From positions 23,529,996-23,593,995 of the forward strand of contig OY756968.1 of the NCBI GenBank assembly GCA_963580455.1: a DNA stretch of 64,000 bases, in the 5' to 3' direction. The notes below the pieces were generated by a model. That model ran no database searches and was not told where the DNA came from. It worked only from the letters and a program-made list of their open reading frames with translations. The DNA comes from Euonymus europaeus (lineage: Eukaryota; Streptophyta; Magnoliopsida; Celastrales; Celastraceae). The first letter of the stretch is position 1, and each line of letters opens with the position of its first letter. Of this stretch, positions 22,061 through 32,734 are shown in pieces. Both the position numbers and the translations under genes were made by a program.

Positions 22061-24645
22061 TGCTATGACACCTTATCTCTCTAACTTTCTCACGTGCTTC
22101 TCTTCTTCGTCGCAAATTCACTTACACTATCGCAGGATCCTCTTATTAATTATTATACATACCTCTCAGTGTCCTTCGAGCGTGAATGGAAGGGAAAGAA
22201 GCAGTCTACTGTGGCTTCTGTCGTTGAAGAATCGGGAAGAAACAGAGTATTCAACAACCACGTGATTTGTGGCCGCAGTTGAATGTTAGGTTTCGCACGT
22301 AATTCTGCCAAACGTGACATGCCTAAAGTTTTTACTGGGCCTACAGCATTTGGGTTTGTTCAAGCCCATTAATCATCGAGAGTTGAGACCGAGTTATTGG
22401 GCCCAACAACTAAAAGACAATATCGATGATTTGTATTTCGGGAGGGTCAACGAGGCAATAATCCTTTCCAAGTTGCTTAACAATAAAAGGGACTCAAAGT
22501 TTTGAAAACCAGATCCGTCATCAAATTTAAGGTTCTAAGGTTAAATTGGGGTTCAAAATCGGATTCAATAAAATAAAATATTATATATATATGGTATAAA
22601 TAATTATTTAATATTATTTAAATAATATTTAGTATTGAATAATGTGTAAAAATATTTTACAAAAATAGTATACATTAATTTTGCATGTCTTAATGATGTA
22701 GATCGGTTCGCAATTCAGCTTGAAGACCAGTTGTCCCAGACTAAGAACCAGAGGAAAAAGTAATCTTTGTAATAATTTGTAACTGGAGGGTATTATTGTA
22801 TTTTTTTCCTTTGTTTATGTTGCCTATCTTTTGTATCTGTATTAAGGTTGGTCTTAGCGCTGTTGAAGGGACTTTTGGCAATTTTATATCAGTGAGCTTT
22901 ACTCACAACTCTGGTGGATTCCAGAACTAGTTTTGGCAGGATCACGCTGGTGACTTGAGTTACTTATTTTCGTTGTATCACTTAATTGAACAAAAAATAT
23001 GACATAGTCTAGTTGTAAGGTCTTTGGTTTGGTAAAAGTACATCTTATGTTCAAAATCTATCACAAACATATATTTTTCAATTTTAATTGATCGATCTAA
23101 TTCTTTGGAACTGGTCGAAACGAGTAAGTCGGAATTGTAAAAACACTGATAATAAATGAACGAGTATTGAGAATGAGAACCACATTAAAGTAGAATCCAT
23201 GGAGATCTTAATTTTAATTTATTGTCGTGATATTTTGCAGAAATTACGTGGGAATTGTATAAGCTTTAGGCACTGCTTGGCACATGGGTTGGGAGGGGTT
23301 TGTGATGCTTGGCGTGAACACCTTCAGGTGTTTGAAAATCCATTACAATCCCTCTTTTTGAACATCTGAAAATGAGGGGTTCAACTATGTTAGGGTTTAT
23401 ATCAAATATGCAATTACAAAATATCCTCATAATAACTATGAAGTTACAAAAATATATAATGTATATGCCCAAAATCCATAATCACCAAATCTTAGAACTT
23501 GGACTTTCAATGAGCACCAGTAACTTCCAAATATCCTGAGTTGCTCCTGGCCCTGCACAAATCTTGCAAAAAAACCGTTAGAAACTCAAGGACCAAATTT
23601 GGGAAAATTGGTCGTTGGGACTCCAATGATCAAGTCAGTTCAATTGTTGAAAAGACGGTGATCGTGGTAGAGATCAGGACAGAAAGGTTCGTGTTTGGGA
23701 GTGTCTTTGCTGAGAGAGTTGAGAAAGAACTGTTAATTGTTTGGTACTGGTTCCCAAAATGTTCATCCTCTTTCCCAGAGGAAGAAATGACTATTTATAG
23801 TGTCTTCACTTACAAAATTTGTAAGAATTTTAAGGACTTTTGTTGTTGAGCAGACAAGTTTGACATTGACATGAGAAATTTAAAATAAGGCAACACTTAC
23901 TTTATATAAGGTCAGCCGAGAAAGTGGTTTATGACCCAAAAGTAATATGCAAGCATTAAATGAAAATACAGAATCAGGGTAAAGGAGACGATACCTCCAG
24001 CTTCACAAGCGTGCCGGTATGACTGCCTTGATAAGGTAAATTTTCCTGGTGGCGATGTCTCACCAAGGTGGTTAAGCTCCGGTGAGCTGCACGACTTATG
24101 TGGTGTGAACTTTGCTCTGGACGAGCTCCAGTCTACGACCTCTGGACCTTTCTGTTGGGCTTTGAGTCTCCTGGGTCGAAATGTGAACTGGGCTACAATA
24201 TAGTTAAGGCTGACTGGACCTTAGATCAAGTCAATGTGCTGACTGGCCTGTGACTTCAACGAGAAAGTGAGCTAGGTCCAAATTTGATCACTATATCTAA
24301 CTAACAAATCAATGAAAACCTTCTCTCGCCTCTTGCCCTCTCTATTTGTCCAAAACTAGAAGAGGAACAGTGCTAATTTAAAAAATATATATTGTAATTT
24401 TTTAAAAATAATTTAGAGTAATTGTTGCATGCTGTTAATGTTTCAAAAACTATAAATGGATAAAAAAGTACTTTTGTTGGAATTAAAGAGAATTTGAGTA
24501 TCCATTTTGCTGGAATCTGATCTCTTCTGGATGGTCGATAGCTTTGAATACAAAAATCTGTAACCGGTTTTCAATTAATAATAAATCTAACGGTTGTCAT
24601 TGGAAGTTGTTATTTAACAGTGGACATAAGGACAATTTTATTGGG
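22061..24645. other. Intergenic region between the VPS9A-like gene and the copia element
   Basis: The first few hundred bases should hold the VPS9A promoter and 5' UTR (- strand). 22560-22680 is strongly A/T-rich. The rest contains short chance ORFs (for example 23541-23849) with no recognisable family and looks like old, unidentified repeat sequence. I see no gene. Confidence 0.5.
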
Positions 24646-24892
24646 TGTTAAACAATAGTGATATTGAAACGGTGTAGTTTTATCATCTAGGGTGTTTATT
24701 GTCTTTCTTCATTCTTTATTCTTTATTGTTTTTCAGTTGTATATGTAGCCTCTGGTTTTTAGGTTTTCGTAGGGAGATATATGAAATAGATCTTGACGCA
24801 GCAGCTTCCAAGTTCTTCACAGCTTCTTTCATTATTTTCTCTCAGTCCTTATTGATTGATCTGCTTGTATGTTGAAATTCTTCTTGTTCACA
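24646..24892 (+). repeat. 5' LTR of the copia element
   Basis: This is a 247-bp LTR starting TG and ending CA. It is the same sequence as 32248-32443 except for a block of about 50 bp (following 'cggtgtagtttt', with 'catctagggtgtttattgtc') that is absent from the 3' copy, and about two substitutions that I can see. The near identity points to a fairly recent insertion. Confidence 0.92.
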
Positions 24893-24910
24893 TGGTATCG
24901 GAGGCAGGTT
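24893..24910 (+). other. Primer binding site of the copia element
   Basis: TGGTATCGGAGGC follows directly after the 5' LTR. It matches the usual plant copia site TGGTATCAGAGC (complement of the 3' end of initiator tRNA-Met) with small differences. Confidence 0.75.
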
Positions 24911-24960
24911 ACCCTTGATTCCACTTTGGTACTCGATCTGTTTGTTTTTTCTCCCCTGTC

Positions 24961-27900
24961 ATGACGACTCCTTCAGCACCTCCGACCGACACTAATCTCA
25001 CCGTTGCTACTTCGACTGGTCTTGCGGTATCTTCTGATGATCCGCTTCTTCTTATCACGACTGATTATGCCGTTACGAAGTTGGTTAATCTTGTTCTTAC
25101 TGGTGAAGACAACTACCATGTCTGGAGTCGCAATGTTCTCATTTCTTTGGAAGGCCGCAGCAAGCAAGGGCTGGTTGATGGCTCTATTGAAGCTTTACCT
25201 TCCAATGATTTGCGTTACCTTGCTTGGCGTCGCTGTAACAGTATTTTTCTCACATGGTTGGTTAATTGTGTCTCTCCAGAAATAGCCAGTAGTTTTTCCA
25301 GTTTCTCCTCTGCCCGTGAGCTTTGGCTTGATTTAAAACTGAGATATGCTTCATCCAATGACACTCGGGTGTATGAGATTCGCCAAGCTATGGGGGAAAC
25401 TCGTCAGGGGTCATTATCAGTCACAGAATATTACACTAAATTGAAGAGTTTTTGGGATGAATACATATATTATCGGACTCTTCCTGTTTGTACCTGTGGA
25501 GCACGAACAACATTGGAGGAGTACCAAAAGAAGGATCACACGATGATTTTTTTGATGGGTTTGAATGATTGCTTTTCTACCGTTCGCAATCAAATATTGT
25601 CAATGGATCCTCTTCCCAACTGTTCCAAAGCTTTGTCTATGGTCCTCCATATTGAGCGACAATTTTCAATGAGTCACACTGCTTCGGCTCAGCCTTCTGC
25701 CATGGCCATGGCTCTGAAAGGACAATCAGATGTTGTGAAATCGCACCCTCGTGGTTCACAAAGCAGAGGTGCAATGTTGTCCTGCAATTATTGTCACAAA
25801 ACTAGACATACTATTGAACGTTGTTACAAACTACATGGCTATCCTCCTGGACAACCACGACGGAATCAGCGTTTTGTTAATTCTGAAAATCAAACTCGCA
25901 CTGATCGAAGTCACTTTATAAACCAGATAGAGTTGGTGGGTGCTTCTGATGCCAATCACAGCTCTCTTTCGATGTCACCCGAACTTTGTAACCAGTTGAT
26001 GGCCTTTCTGAAAGTGAATGCTTCTTCCGCCACTTCTCAGTCTCATGATAGGTCGAGCTCTTTCAATGAACCCACCTCAGGTAGTAGTTCCACTCATTCT
26101 CCCATCTTATCTTCGGTGTCCGCTGTGGCAGGTATTCCTCTACCCTATTCCAAATTTCACTTTCTTGTTGATTGGTTAATCGATAGTGGAGCGAGCGACC
26201 ATGTAGTATGTTCTGAAGAATTCATTCACACTGCTCAGCACCGTGTTTCTCATATAGGGACACTTCGCTTGCATAAATATATTATCCTGACACATGTTCT
26301 TTGTGTTCCTTCTTTCAATTTTAATTTAATTTATGTGAGTCGCCTGACAGCTTCCAATCGCTTCTCCGTTAATTTCACCTCCACTTCTTGCGTCTTACAG
26401 GACTTGGACACCTTGAAGAAGATTGGAATGGGGAGCTTGCGTAAAGGGCTGTATCACTGGGACTCCAAGCTATTTCCTATAAACTCAGTTTTGCAAACCA
26501 GTTCTTGCAGTGGAACATCCCAGGAATCCATGCCGTGGCATCATAGATTAGGACATCCTTCGCATAGTACAAGTTTATTTCTGCCCAAGTGTCTTCAAGA
26601 AAACATTGTTTTTTGTCCGGTTTGTCCATTAGCTAGGATGAAGCGCAAACCGTTTCATATCAGTGTATCTAAGACCAATTCTTTTTTTGATCTTATTCAT
26701 GTCGACATTTGGGGACCACATTTTGTGATTTCTATTGATGGATATCGTTTCTTTTTAACTATCGTTGATGATTTTAGTCGTGCTACTTGGGTGTATCTCT
26801 TGCATACAAAAGCTGAAACTCGTTCCTATATTCAACAGTTTTGTGTTTATGTCGAGACACACTTTGGTAAAAAGGTTAAAGTTCTACGTTCGGACAATGG
26901 TGTTGAATTTAACATGAAAGAGTTTTTTGCTTCCCATGGGATTCAACACCAAACTTCTTGTGTCTACACTCCCCAACAAAATGGGATAGTGAAGCGCAAA
27001 CATCAAACCATTCTCAACACTGCTCGAGCTCTCCGCCTTCATTCACATCTTTCAGAACATTTTTGGAGTTTTTGTATACTCACTGCCGTTCATATCATCA
27101 ACCGGTTGCCCTCACGGCAATTGGATAAAAATAGTCCTTACCAAATTTTGTTTCAAAAACCTCATGTTTACACCAACTTAAGCGTGTTTGGTTGTCTATG
27201 TTACGCGGCTGTCCATCCTCGTTCAAAATTCCAACCCAGAGCTCGTGCATGTCTCTTCCTAGGTTACCCTTTTGGAGTGAAATGTAATCGCCTTTTTGAC
27301 TTGGCCAGTCATGATATTTTCTTCTCTCGAGATGTTACATTTCATGAATCTATTTTTCCTTTTTCTCAAAAGGCTTCCTTTACCCTTGATCCCGATGTTA
27401 CCACTTCCTCTACCCTTGATCCAGATGTTACCACTTCCTCATCTGATTTTTCTTTGCCTTATCTGGAACCAGTTTCGTCATCTTTTTCACGTGCTGAGAC
27501 TCCTACTATTACTCCTTCATCTTCTATTACACCCGTAAGTAATCACTCACCTGTTCATGATGAGGCGCCTCCTCAACTCTGTAAATCTCAGCGTACCAAA
27601 CAGCCACCTTCCTATCTTCAAGACTATCAGTGCAACTCAGCTATGCGTGGCTCTTCTTCCAATCTTCTTCCTCGATCCAAGTCTCCAGTTCATCCTATCA
27701 GTAAGCATCTTTGCTATGATAATTTTTCTGCTGCTCATGCTGCGTTTTTGTGTTCAATTTCTAGTCAACATGAACCTACACATTTTTCAGTTGCTATTAA
27801 AGATCCTACTTGGCATGCAGCTATGAATTTGGAATTGCAGGCATTGGAAGACAATAAAACCTGGGTGTTAACAGAGTTACCAAAAGGGAGGAAAGCCATT

Positions 27901-28836
27901 GGTTCAAAGTGGATTTATAAAACCAAATACAAGCAAGATGGTACTGTGGAGCGTCACAAAGCTCGTTTCGTGGCACAAGGTTTCAGTCAGAGACAAGGTT
28001 TTGATTACACAGAGACGTTTTCTCCTGTAGTCAAGATGGTCACTGTGCGTGTTTTTCTGGCATTAGCATCCATGGGCAGATGGTCCATTCATCAAATGGA
28101 TGTCCATAATGCTTTTCTCAATGGGGATCTTTCTGAAGAAGTTTGTGGCATTATTGCTTTATGTCGACGATATGAGAAGAGATTCTGAGTTTGTGGCATT
28201 ATTGCTTTATGTCGACGATATGATAATCGGTGGAACAAGTGAGGAACTCATTCAATCTATCAAGACTTATCTGTCAACTCAAGTTAAAATCAAGGATTTG
28301 GGTCCCATGAAGTTTTTTCTTGGTCTTGAAATTAATCGATCTTCCGCTGGTCTTGCTATTAGCCAACGCAAGTATGCTCTCGATATACTTCATGATACAG
28401 GCTTCATTAATTCGAAGCCCCTGTCATCTCCTACAGAACTAAATACCCATCTCTCAGCACATGATGGAGTGCCTCTTGCAGATGGTTCGGTATATCGTCG
28501 TTTAGTTGGTCGGTTGATGTGCTTGACTCTTACCCGACCGGATCTCAGTTATATTGTTCATAACTTAAGTCAGTTTTTGCAACAACCTTCTGACCAACAT
28601 TTGCAGGCTGCATATCGTGTGCTTAGATATATAAAAGGGTCACCCGGACAGGGTCTTTTTTACCCTTCTACCTCTTCTCATGAGTTGACGGCTTATTGTG
28701 ATTTCGATTGGGGATGTTGTCCTGATTCTAGACGTTCGATAAGTGGTTTTTGTATTATGTTAGGTGGGGCTCTAGTTTCATGGAAAGCTAAAAAGCAACA
28801 TACAGTTTCCAGATCTTCTGCCGAGTCAAGAACACC
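24961..28836 (+). pseudogene. copia gag-pol polyprotein, disrupted
   Basis: An open frame runs 24961-28188 (1075 codons); a second frame continues the homology to about 28836. Gag comes first ('LVLTGEDNYHVWSRNVLISL'), then a CX2CX4HX4C zinc knuckle (C275, C278, H283, C288) and a protease 'IDSGASDHV' (D408). The integrase has a GPRAG-type 'MPWHHRLGHPS' segment, D582 in 'VDIWGP' and D645 in 'RSDNGVEF', but 'NGIVKRKH' has Lys678 where the catalytic Glu belongs. The reverse transcriptase starts at 'AIGSKWIYKTKYKQDG' and 'MDVHNAFLNGDL'. Its central part is then missing, and reading resumes with a duplicated 'FVALLLYVDDM' in another frame. RNase H breaks off at 'VSRSSAES' where gypsy sequence begins. 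The last codons of pol reappear at 32148-32253. Confidence 0.9.
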
Positions 28837-29199
28837 TTGCAATCTAATCCATTAGAAGTTTGCATCATTGATAACAATGAGGATAGACCAGAACGTGTAA
28901 ACTTTGAAGTCGAGTCTACCCCGTATATTCCTTGCAAATGGCAACCCACCTATGAGAGTTTATCTGATTCACCTGGATCAAAGAGGCTGGTTCCATCCAT
29001 TGAAAATCCAACAGAGCTAGAATTGAAGGCACCACATCTCCACTTACAATATGCTTTGTTGGGCACTTCTAAAACTCTCCCTATTATCATTGCTTCAGAC
29101 TTAACTTTTGTGAAAAAGGGACCAAAAAGACGATGGAGAAGACGACGGAAAAGACCTTGTCTTAGAAGAAAAAGTGTTACTTCAGCAGTTTACTTCTGA
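28837..29199 (+). pseudogene. gypsy pol fragment upstream of the RT domain
   Basis: The frame reads 'NPLEVCIIDNNEDRPE', 'PTELELKAPHLHLQYALLG' and 'TLPIIIASDLTF'. This is the linker just before the reverse transcriptase in plant Ty3/gypsy polyproteins (the 'LELKPLPSHLKYAYLG' type region). It becomes basic and frameshifted after 'FVKKGPKRR', and stops at 29199. It is not a host gene. Confidence 0.7.
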
Positions 29200-30781
29200 A
29201 ATTGCTTGATCTATGTCTGGCTGAAGACCCTAAACTTAGCGCTGCTTGGGAGGCAACCCGAGATGTGATATCCATTCTGTATCCTTGTGTGCTTCATTGT
29301 CCATCTCTTTAGAAGAATTTAATGTGTTTCTGAATTTTCTGGAATTTTCTGGGTTGTATGTGGGAGTTTGTGGAGTTGGATACCTGATACAGAGAAGCAC
29401 ATTGTCCCGGGCGTGTTTTATACACGCCTAGGCGCTAGTAATTAGCGCCCGAGAAAAAAAAAAAAGAAAAAAAAAAGCGCCTAGGCGTCAGTACTACACT
29501 CCTAGGCGGGTGCAGGCACAGACGGAGCAGACTCGGGCCGTGCTCGACATATTGGCGGAGCTACGACGCGACCGCTATATCACATTTGCTCGTCGCGGAC
29601 CCTCTGGCGGTCCCTCCTCCTAGACTCCACCTCCAGGTTGTGTTTTTCTTAGCTTGTCCTCCATTTTATTCATATATCCTCCATTTTATTCATATACCTA
29701 TTTCACGCTTTGAGGACAAAGCTTATTTTACAGTGAGGGGTGGGAGTACTTTATTTTGTATGTATTGCGCATTTTGGATACTGTCTGATCTGAATTTGAC
29801 CAGTGGTACTTAATTATATTTGTTTCGGATCAGAGCTATTTAATCCCGTCTTTACCTCCTATATGCTTGACTGAATTTTTGAAGTCTACTAGATTGCATA
29901 ATAAATGAATTCACTTGCACTAAAGTGTTGTGGGGTATGACTTGGACGGATATATGTGTTAACTGTGGTTTCTACCTGAGATGAGCTTGGACACATGTTG
30001 GTGATATGTTTGGCACTAGTTATTTATGTTGTGTACCGAAGAAAAAAAAACAAAAAAAGAAAGAAAGAAAGAAAACATGTTCCGCTCTTGCGTCTTATTG
30101 AGTAACCGGGGCTCTTGTCTAACCAACTCGAGTTTCGCGTAAAAAAATGAGACAACCATGATGAACATTCTAGGCTAGCTTAACTTCGAAGCCTTTTCAA
30201 TTCGAATAATTGATCTGAGGGGTGTCTTATCACCTAATGCCCTAAACCAACTGGTTGGGAGTCATTGGTCGAGAATTCGCTACATGGGTTGAGTAGAAAG
30301 CTTAATGGAGTAAGCATTGCACAGTCCTAGTTCAAAGAAAAAAAAAGAAAAAAAAGAAATAAGCATATATATATTATATAAATAAATGTGCCTTGGTATT
30401 GCTACTTGTTGTTTTTGCGATTCTTGGAATGCGACTATGTTTAATACATATATATAAACTCTTGGAAGCCACATGTTGACATTTTCTCTTGCACATCACA
30501 CCACATTAAAGGAGCAATTGAGTAGACGGAAATTATTCGTGAGTATATAGTGTGATGTAAGTGTGGGGTGTTTGCGCTCATTTGATAGAAATGTTTGTGG
30601 GTATCGTTCTTGTAAGCCCTCAGGAGACAACACTCCTCCACTAGGGACACCTAGGAGTTTAACGGCTTGTTGCATATGCTAAATGCAACCGCGATTCCTG
30701 CGTCAGTGAGTTAGGATTTTACTTTTCATGAGTATCTTTAAATTAGTTGTACTTGAGGACGAGTAGGGTTTAAGTGTGGGG
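29200..30781 (+). mobile_element. Non-coding 3' region of the nested gypsy element
   Basis: No gene. It contains GCGCCTAGGCG-type palindromes (29420-29510), A-rich runs near 29452-29476 and 30040-30075, and the polypurine tract 'aagtgtgggg' just before the LTR at 30782. Confidence 0.6.
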
Positions 30782-32142
30782 TGTTTGATAGGTATGAATA
30801 TACCTATTGCTTTTGGTGATAATAACCCTCTCTTATCTCATTGGTATTATCAATTCGGTACATTTATATATTGTTTTGGATTTTGATAGGCAATTGATGG
30901 TGCTGACCAAAAAGGTGGCAATTATGGGCAAGATGAGAGCAGGAATAAGCTTGCAAATTTATCCTGGGCGTGATTTATACACGCCTAGGCGGTACAGGCC
31001 ACGCACAGAATATGGGTGAATGCAAAAATTCAGGAAAACTGCATTTTCTAGAGCAGCGCCTAGGCGCATTTCCTACACGCCTAGGCGGGGTTGCGCCTAG
31101 GCGCACCTGCACAAAATTAGCAACTTTTATTTTGCGAAAGCCCTAAAAACTGCACTTTTTAGACTTATGGAACGGCCGTTCCAGGAGCGAAAAACGGAGG
31201 AAAGAAGGAGGATTCAATGCTTGAAGGAGGGATTCTTCATCTTGGCTTGCATTTCTTCGAATTTTGGGTTCTACCAATATGTTTCTCTCTCTTTGCTTGT
31301 CTCTTTCTCTCTCTATGTGTAGCTAAACTCTTTATCACCAAGGCTAGGATGAAGCCTTGGGTTGAATGATGGTTGTATGAATTGATTTGTTTATATGTGA
31401 ATCTTTTTGGGTATAAATCTTTGGTTTCTATGATTATTGTGGATTCTTCTTACTCTTTGTGCTTGATCACCACTTAGGGTTTTGAATGGATTTGTTGGAT
31501 GGATTTTGTAGATGGTGAAATATCTATTTAATCATGCTTCTCGGGACCTTAGATTGCAATTGTTGTTTCCATTAGGTTTGAAACAAGTTTGTATGAATCC
31601 TATTTCCATTGAGCGTTCATGAATTCTTATGCATGTCTAGACCAATAAGATAGCTAGAATGTTGATAGGAACATCCAACCTAGACCAATAAGATGGCTAG
31701 TGATTGATATGAGGGAAATTGGCTTGTGTGCACTAAAACCGACTTAGGTACGAATTCGTTATACCCGGATTGATAAATGTGTGAGTGAATTGGTTGTGTT
31801 TGCACATCATTGACCCTTGGTGGATTTCGAAGTCTTGGTGCTTCATTCTTCTACTTGAATTCACTGCATTAGTATAACTTGCCTAGTGATAAATTGCATT
31901 AGCATTTGCATTCTCCAATATAAAAATTCTAAAAACATTTTACTTTTTTTGCTTGTATTCCTTTTAAATTGCAAACCAAATCAACTTGAGTGGAACTTTA
32001 ATTTCTTGCATTGTCCATAATTATATGTAAATAAACAATTGGATTAAGTCATATCTCCGTCTATGTGGATACGATCTCTACTGACCACTTGTACTATTCT
32101 TCTGAATTGTGCACTTGCTAGTAGGTTATTTTAGACTCAACA
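30782..32142 (+). repeat. 3' LTR of the nested gypsy element
   Basis: It starts TGTTTGATAGG right after a purine tract ('tttaagtgtgggg') and ends 'ttagactcaaca'. TGTTTGAT after AAGTGTGGGG is a common LTR border in plant Ty3/gypsy elements. The interior is non-coding and carries several CGCCTAGGCG palindromes (30983-31107). The start could also be the TGATAGG at 30786. Confidence 0.65.
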
Positions 32143-32147
32143 AAACA

Positions 32148-32253
32148 ACCAAGTGATTTCTTGACCAAACCTATTACTGTATCACAACTTCACCGTTTAC
32201 TTGACAAGCTGAACGTAGTTAATGTTTACCGTCACACTTGTGGGGCGTGTTAA
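32148..32253 (+). pseudogene. C-terminal end of copia pol
   Basis: Reading 'QPSDFLTKPITVSQLHRLL' and 'DKLNVVNVYRHTCGAC', this is the usual copia pol terminus ('ADxxTK...LGVxxxxxPTCGG'). Its stop codon (TAA) lies within the first bases of the 3' LTR. It shows that copia sequence resumes after the gypsy insert. Confidence 0.8.
32240..32247 (+). other. Polypurine tract of the copia element
   Basis: GTGGGGCG directly precedes the 3' LTR (TGTTAAAC at 32248), in the place of the usual purine tract that primes plus-strand synthesis. It is imperfect, with a T and a C. Confidence 0.6.
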
Positions 32254-32443
32254 ACAATAGTGATATTGAAACGGTGTAGTTTTTCAGTTGTATATGTAGC
32301 CTCTGGTTTTAAGGTTTTCGTAGGGAGATATATGAAATAGATCTTGACGCAGCAGCTTCCAAGTTCTTCACAGCTTCTTTCATTATTTTCGCTCAGTCCT
32401 TATTGATTGATCTGCTTGTATGTTGAAATTCTTCTTGTTCACA
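32248..32443 (+). repeat. 3' LTR of the copia element
   Basis: This is a 196-bp copy of the 5' LTR, shorter by an internal block of about 50 bp. It ends TTCTTGTTCACA and is followed by the duplicated target TTGGG. Confidence 0.92.
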
Positions 32444-32466
32444 TTGGGCGGAAAAAAACCCATTCC

Positions 32467-32702
32467 TCTTTCGCTTTTGTCAAAGGATAATGAAAATTGT
32501 TTTTTCGCTTTTGCCAGGATATCAACGTATATGATTGTCTAATGTCATGTTAGGGCTGTCCAGCGGATATGATTGTCTATTGTCGCGTTTCCATTTCTGG
32601 GTCTAGTATTGATGTTTGGGGTTTTTCCCCTCCTCTTTTTTGTCTGATGTATTGCACTTTGATTTGATTCAATGAAGTAACTCTTTTTCAAAAAAAAAAA
32701 AA
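32467..32702 (+). mobile_element. Possible LINE 3'-end insertion with poly(A)
   Basis: The sequence ends 'ttgattcaatgaagtaact' followed by a run of 16 or more A, like plant LINE tails. 'aaaaacccattcc' flanks it on both sides (near 32454-32466 and 32701-32713), a possible target-site duplication. It lies just upstream of the ycf45-like gene's start codon. Confidence 0.4.
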
Positions 32703-32734
32703 AAACCCATTCCCTTCGTTGGGGCGGGGCAGCC

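Larger units (their letters stand above)
28836..32142 (+). mobile_element. Truncated Ty3/gypsy element nested in the copia element
   Basis: It starts abruptly in gypsy pol sequence, has a non-coding tail with the typical 'ctgcttgggaggcaaccc' motif after pol (29241-29258), a purine tract (about 30770-30781) and a complete-looking LTR (30782-32142). No 5' LTR, gag or reverse transcriptase is present. Copia coding sequence resumes at about 32148. The simplest history is a whole gypsy insertion into copia RNase H, followed by a deletion removing the gypsy 5' part and adjoining copia sequence. Confidence 0.75.
24646..32443 (+). mobile_element. Ty1/copia LTR retrotransposon with a nested gypsy fragment
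   Basis: The borders are well defined: LTRs start TGTTAAACAATAGTG and end TTCTTGTTCACA, and the 5-bp direct duplication TTGGG lies at 24641-24645 and 32444-32448. The order is 5' LTR, primer binding site, gag-pol with protease-integrase-RT-RNase H, polypurine tract, 3' LTR, which is the copia gene order. Coding is interrupted by a reverse-transcriptase deletion and by a truncated gypsy element (28836-32142) inside the RNase H region; the element is dead. Confidence 0.92.

Noticed and set aside
23541..23849. 102-aa ORF upstream of the copia element
   Set aside because: No recognisable domain, no splice partners and no similarity that I know; most likely chance coding in old repeat DNA.
28837..29199. 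120-aa ORF as a host gene
   Set aside because: It matches the pre-RT linker of gypsy pol and is flanked on both sides by transposon sequence.
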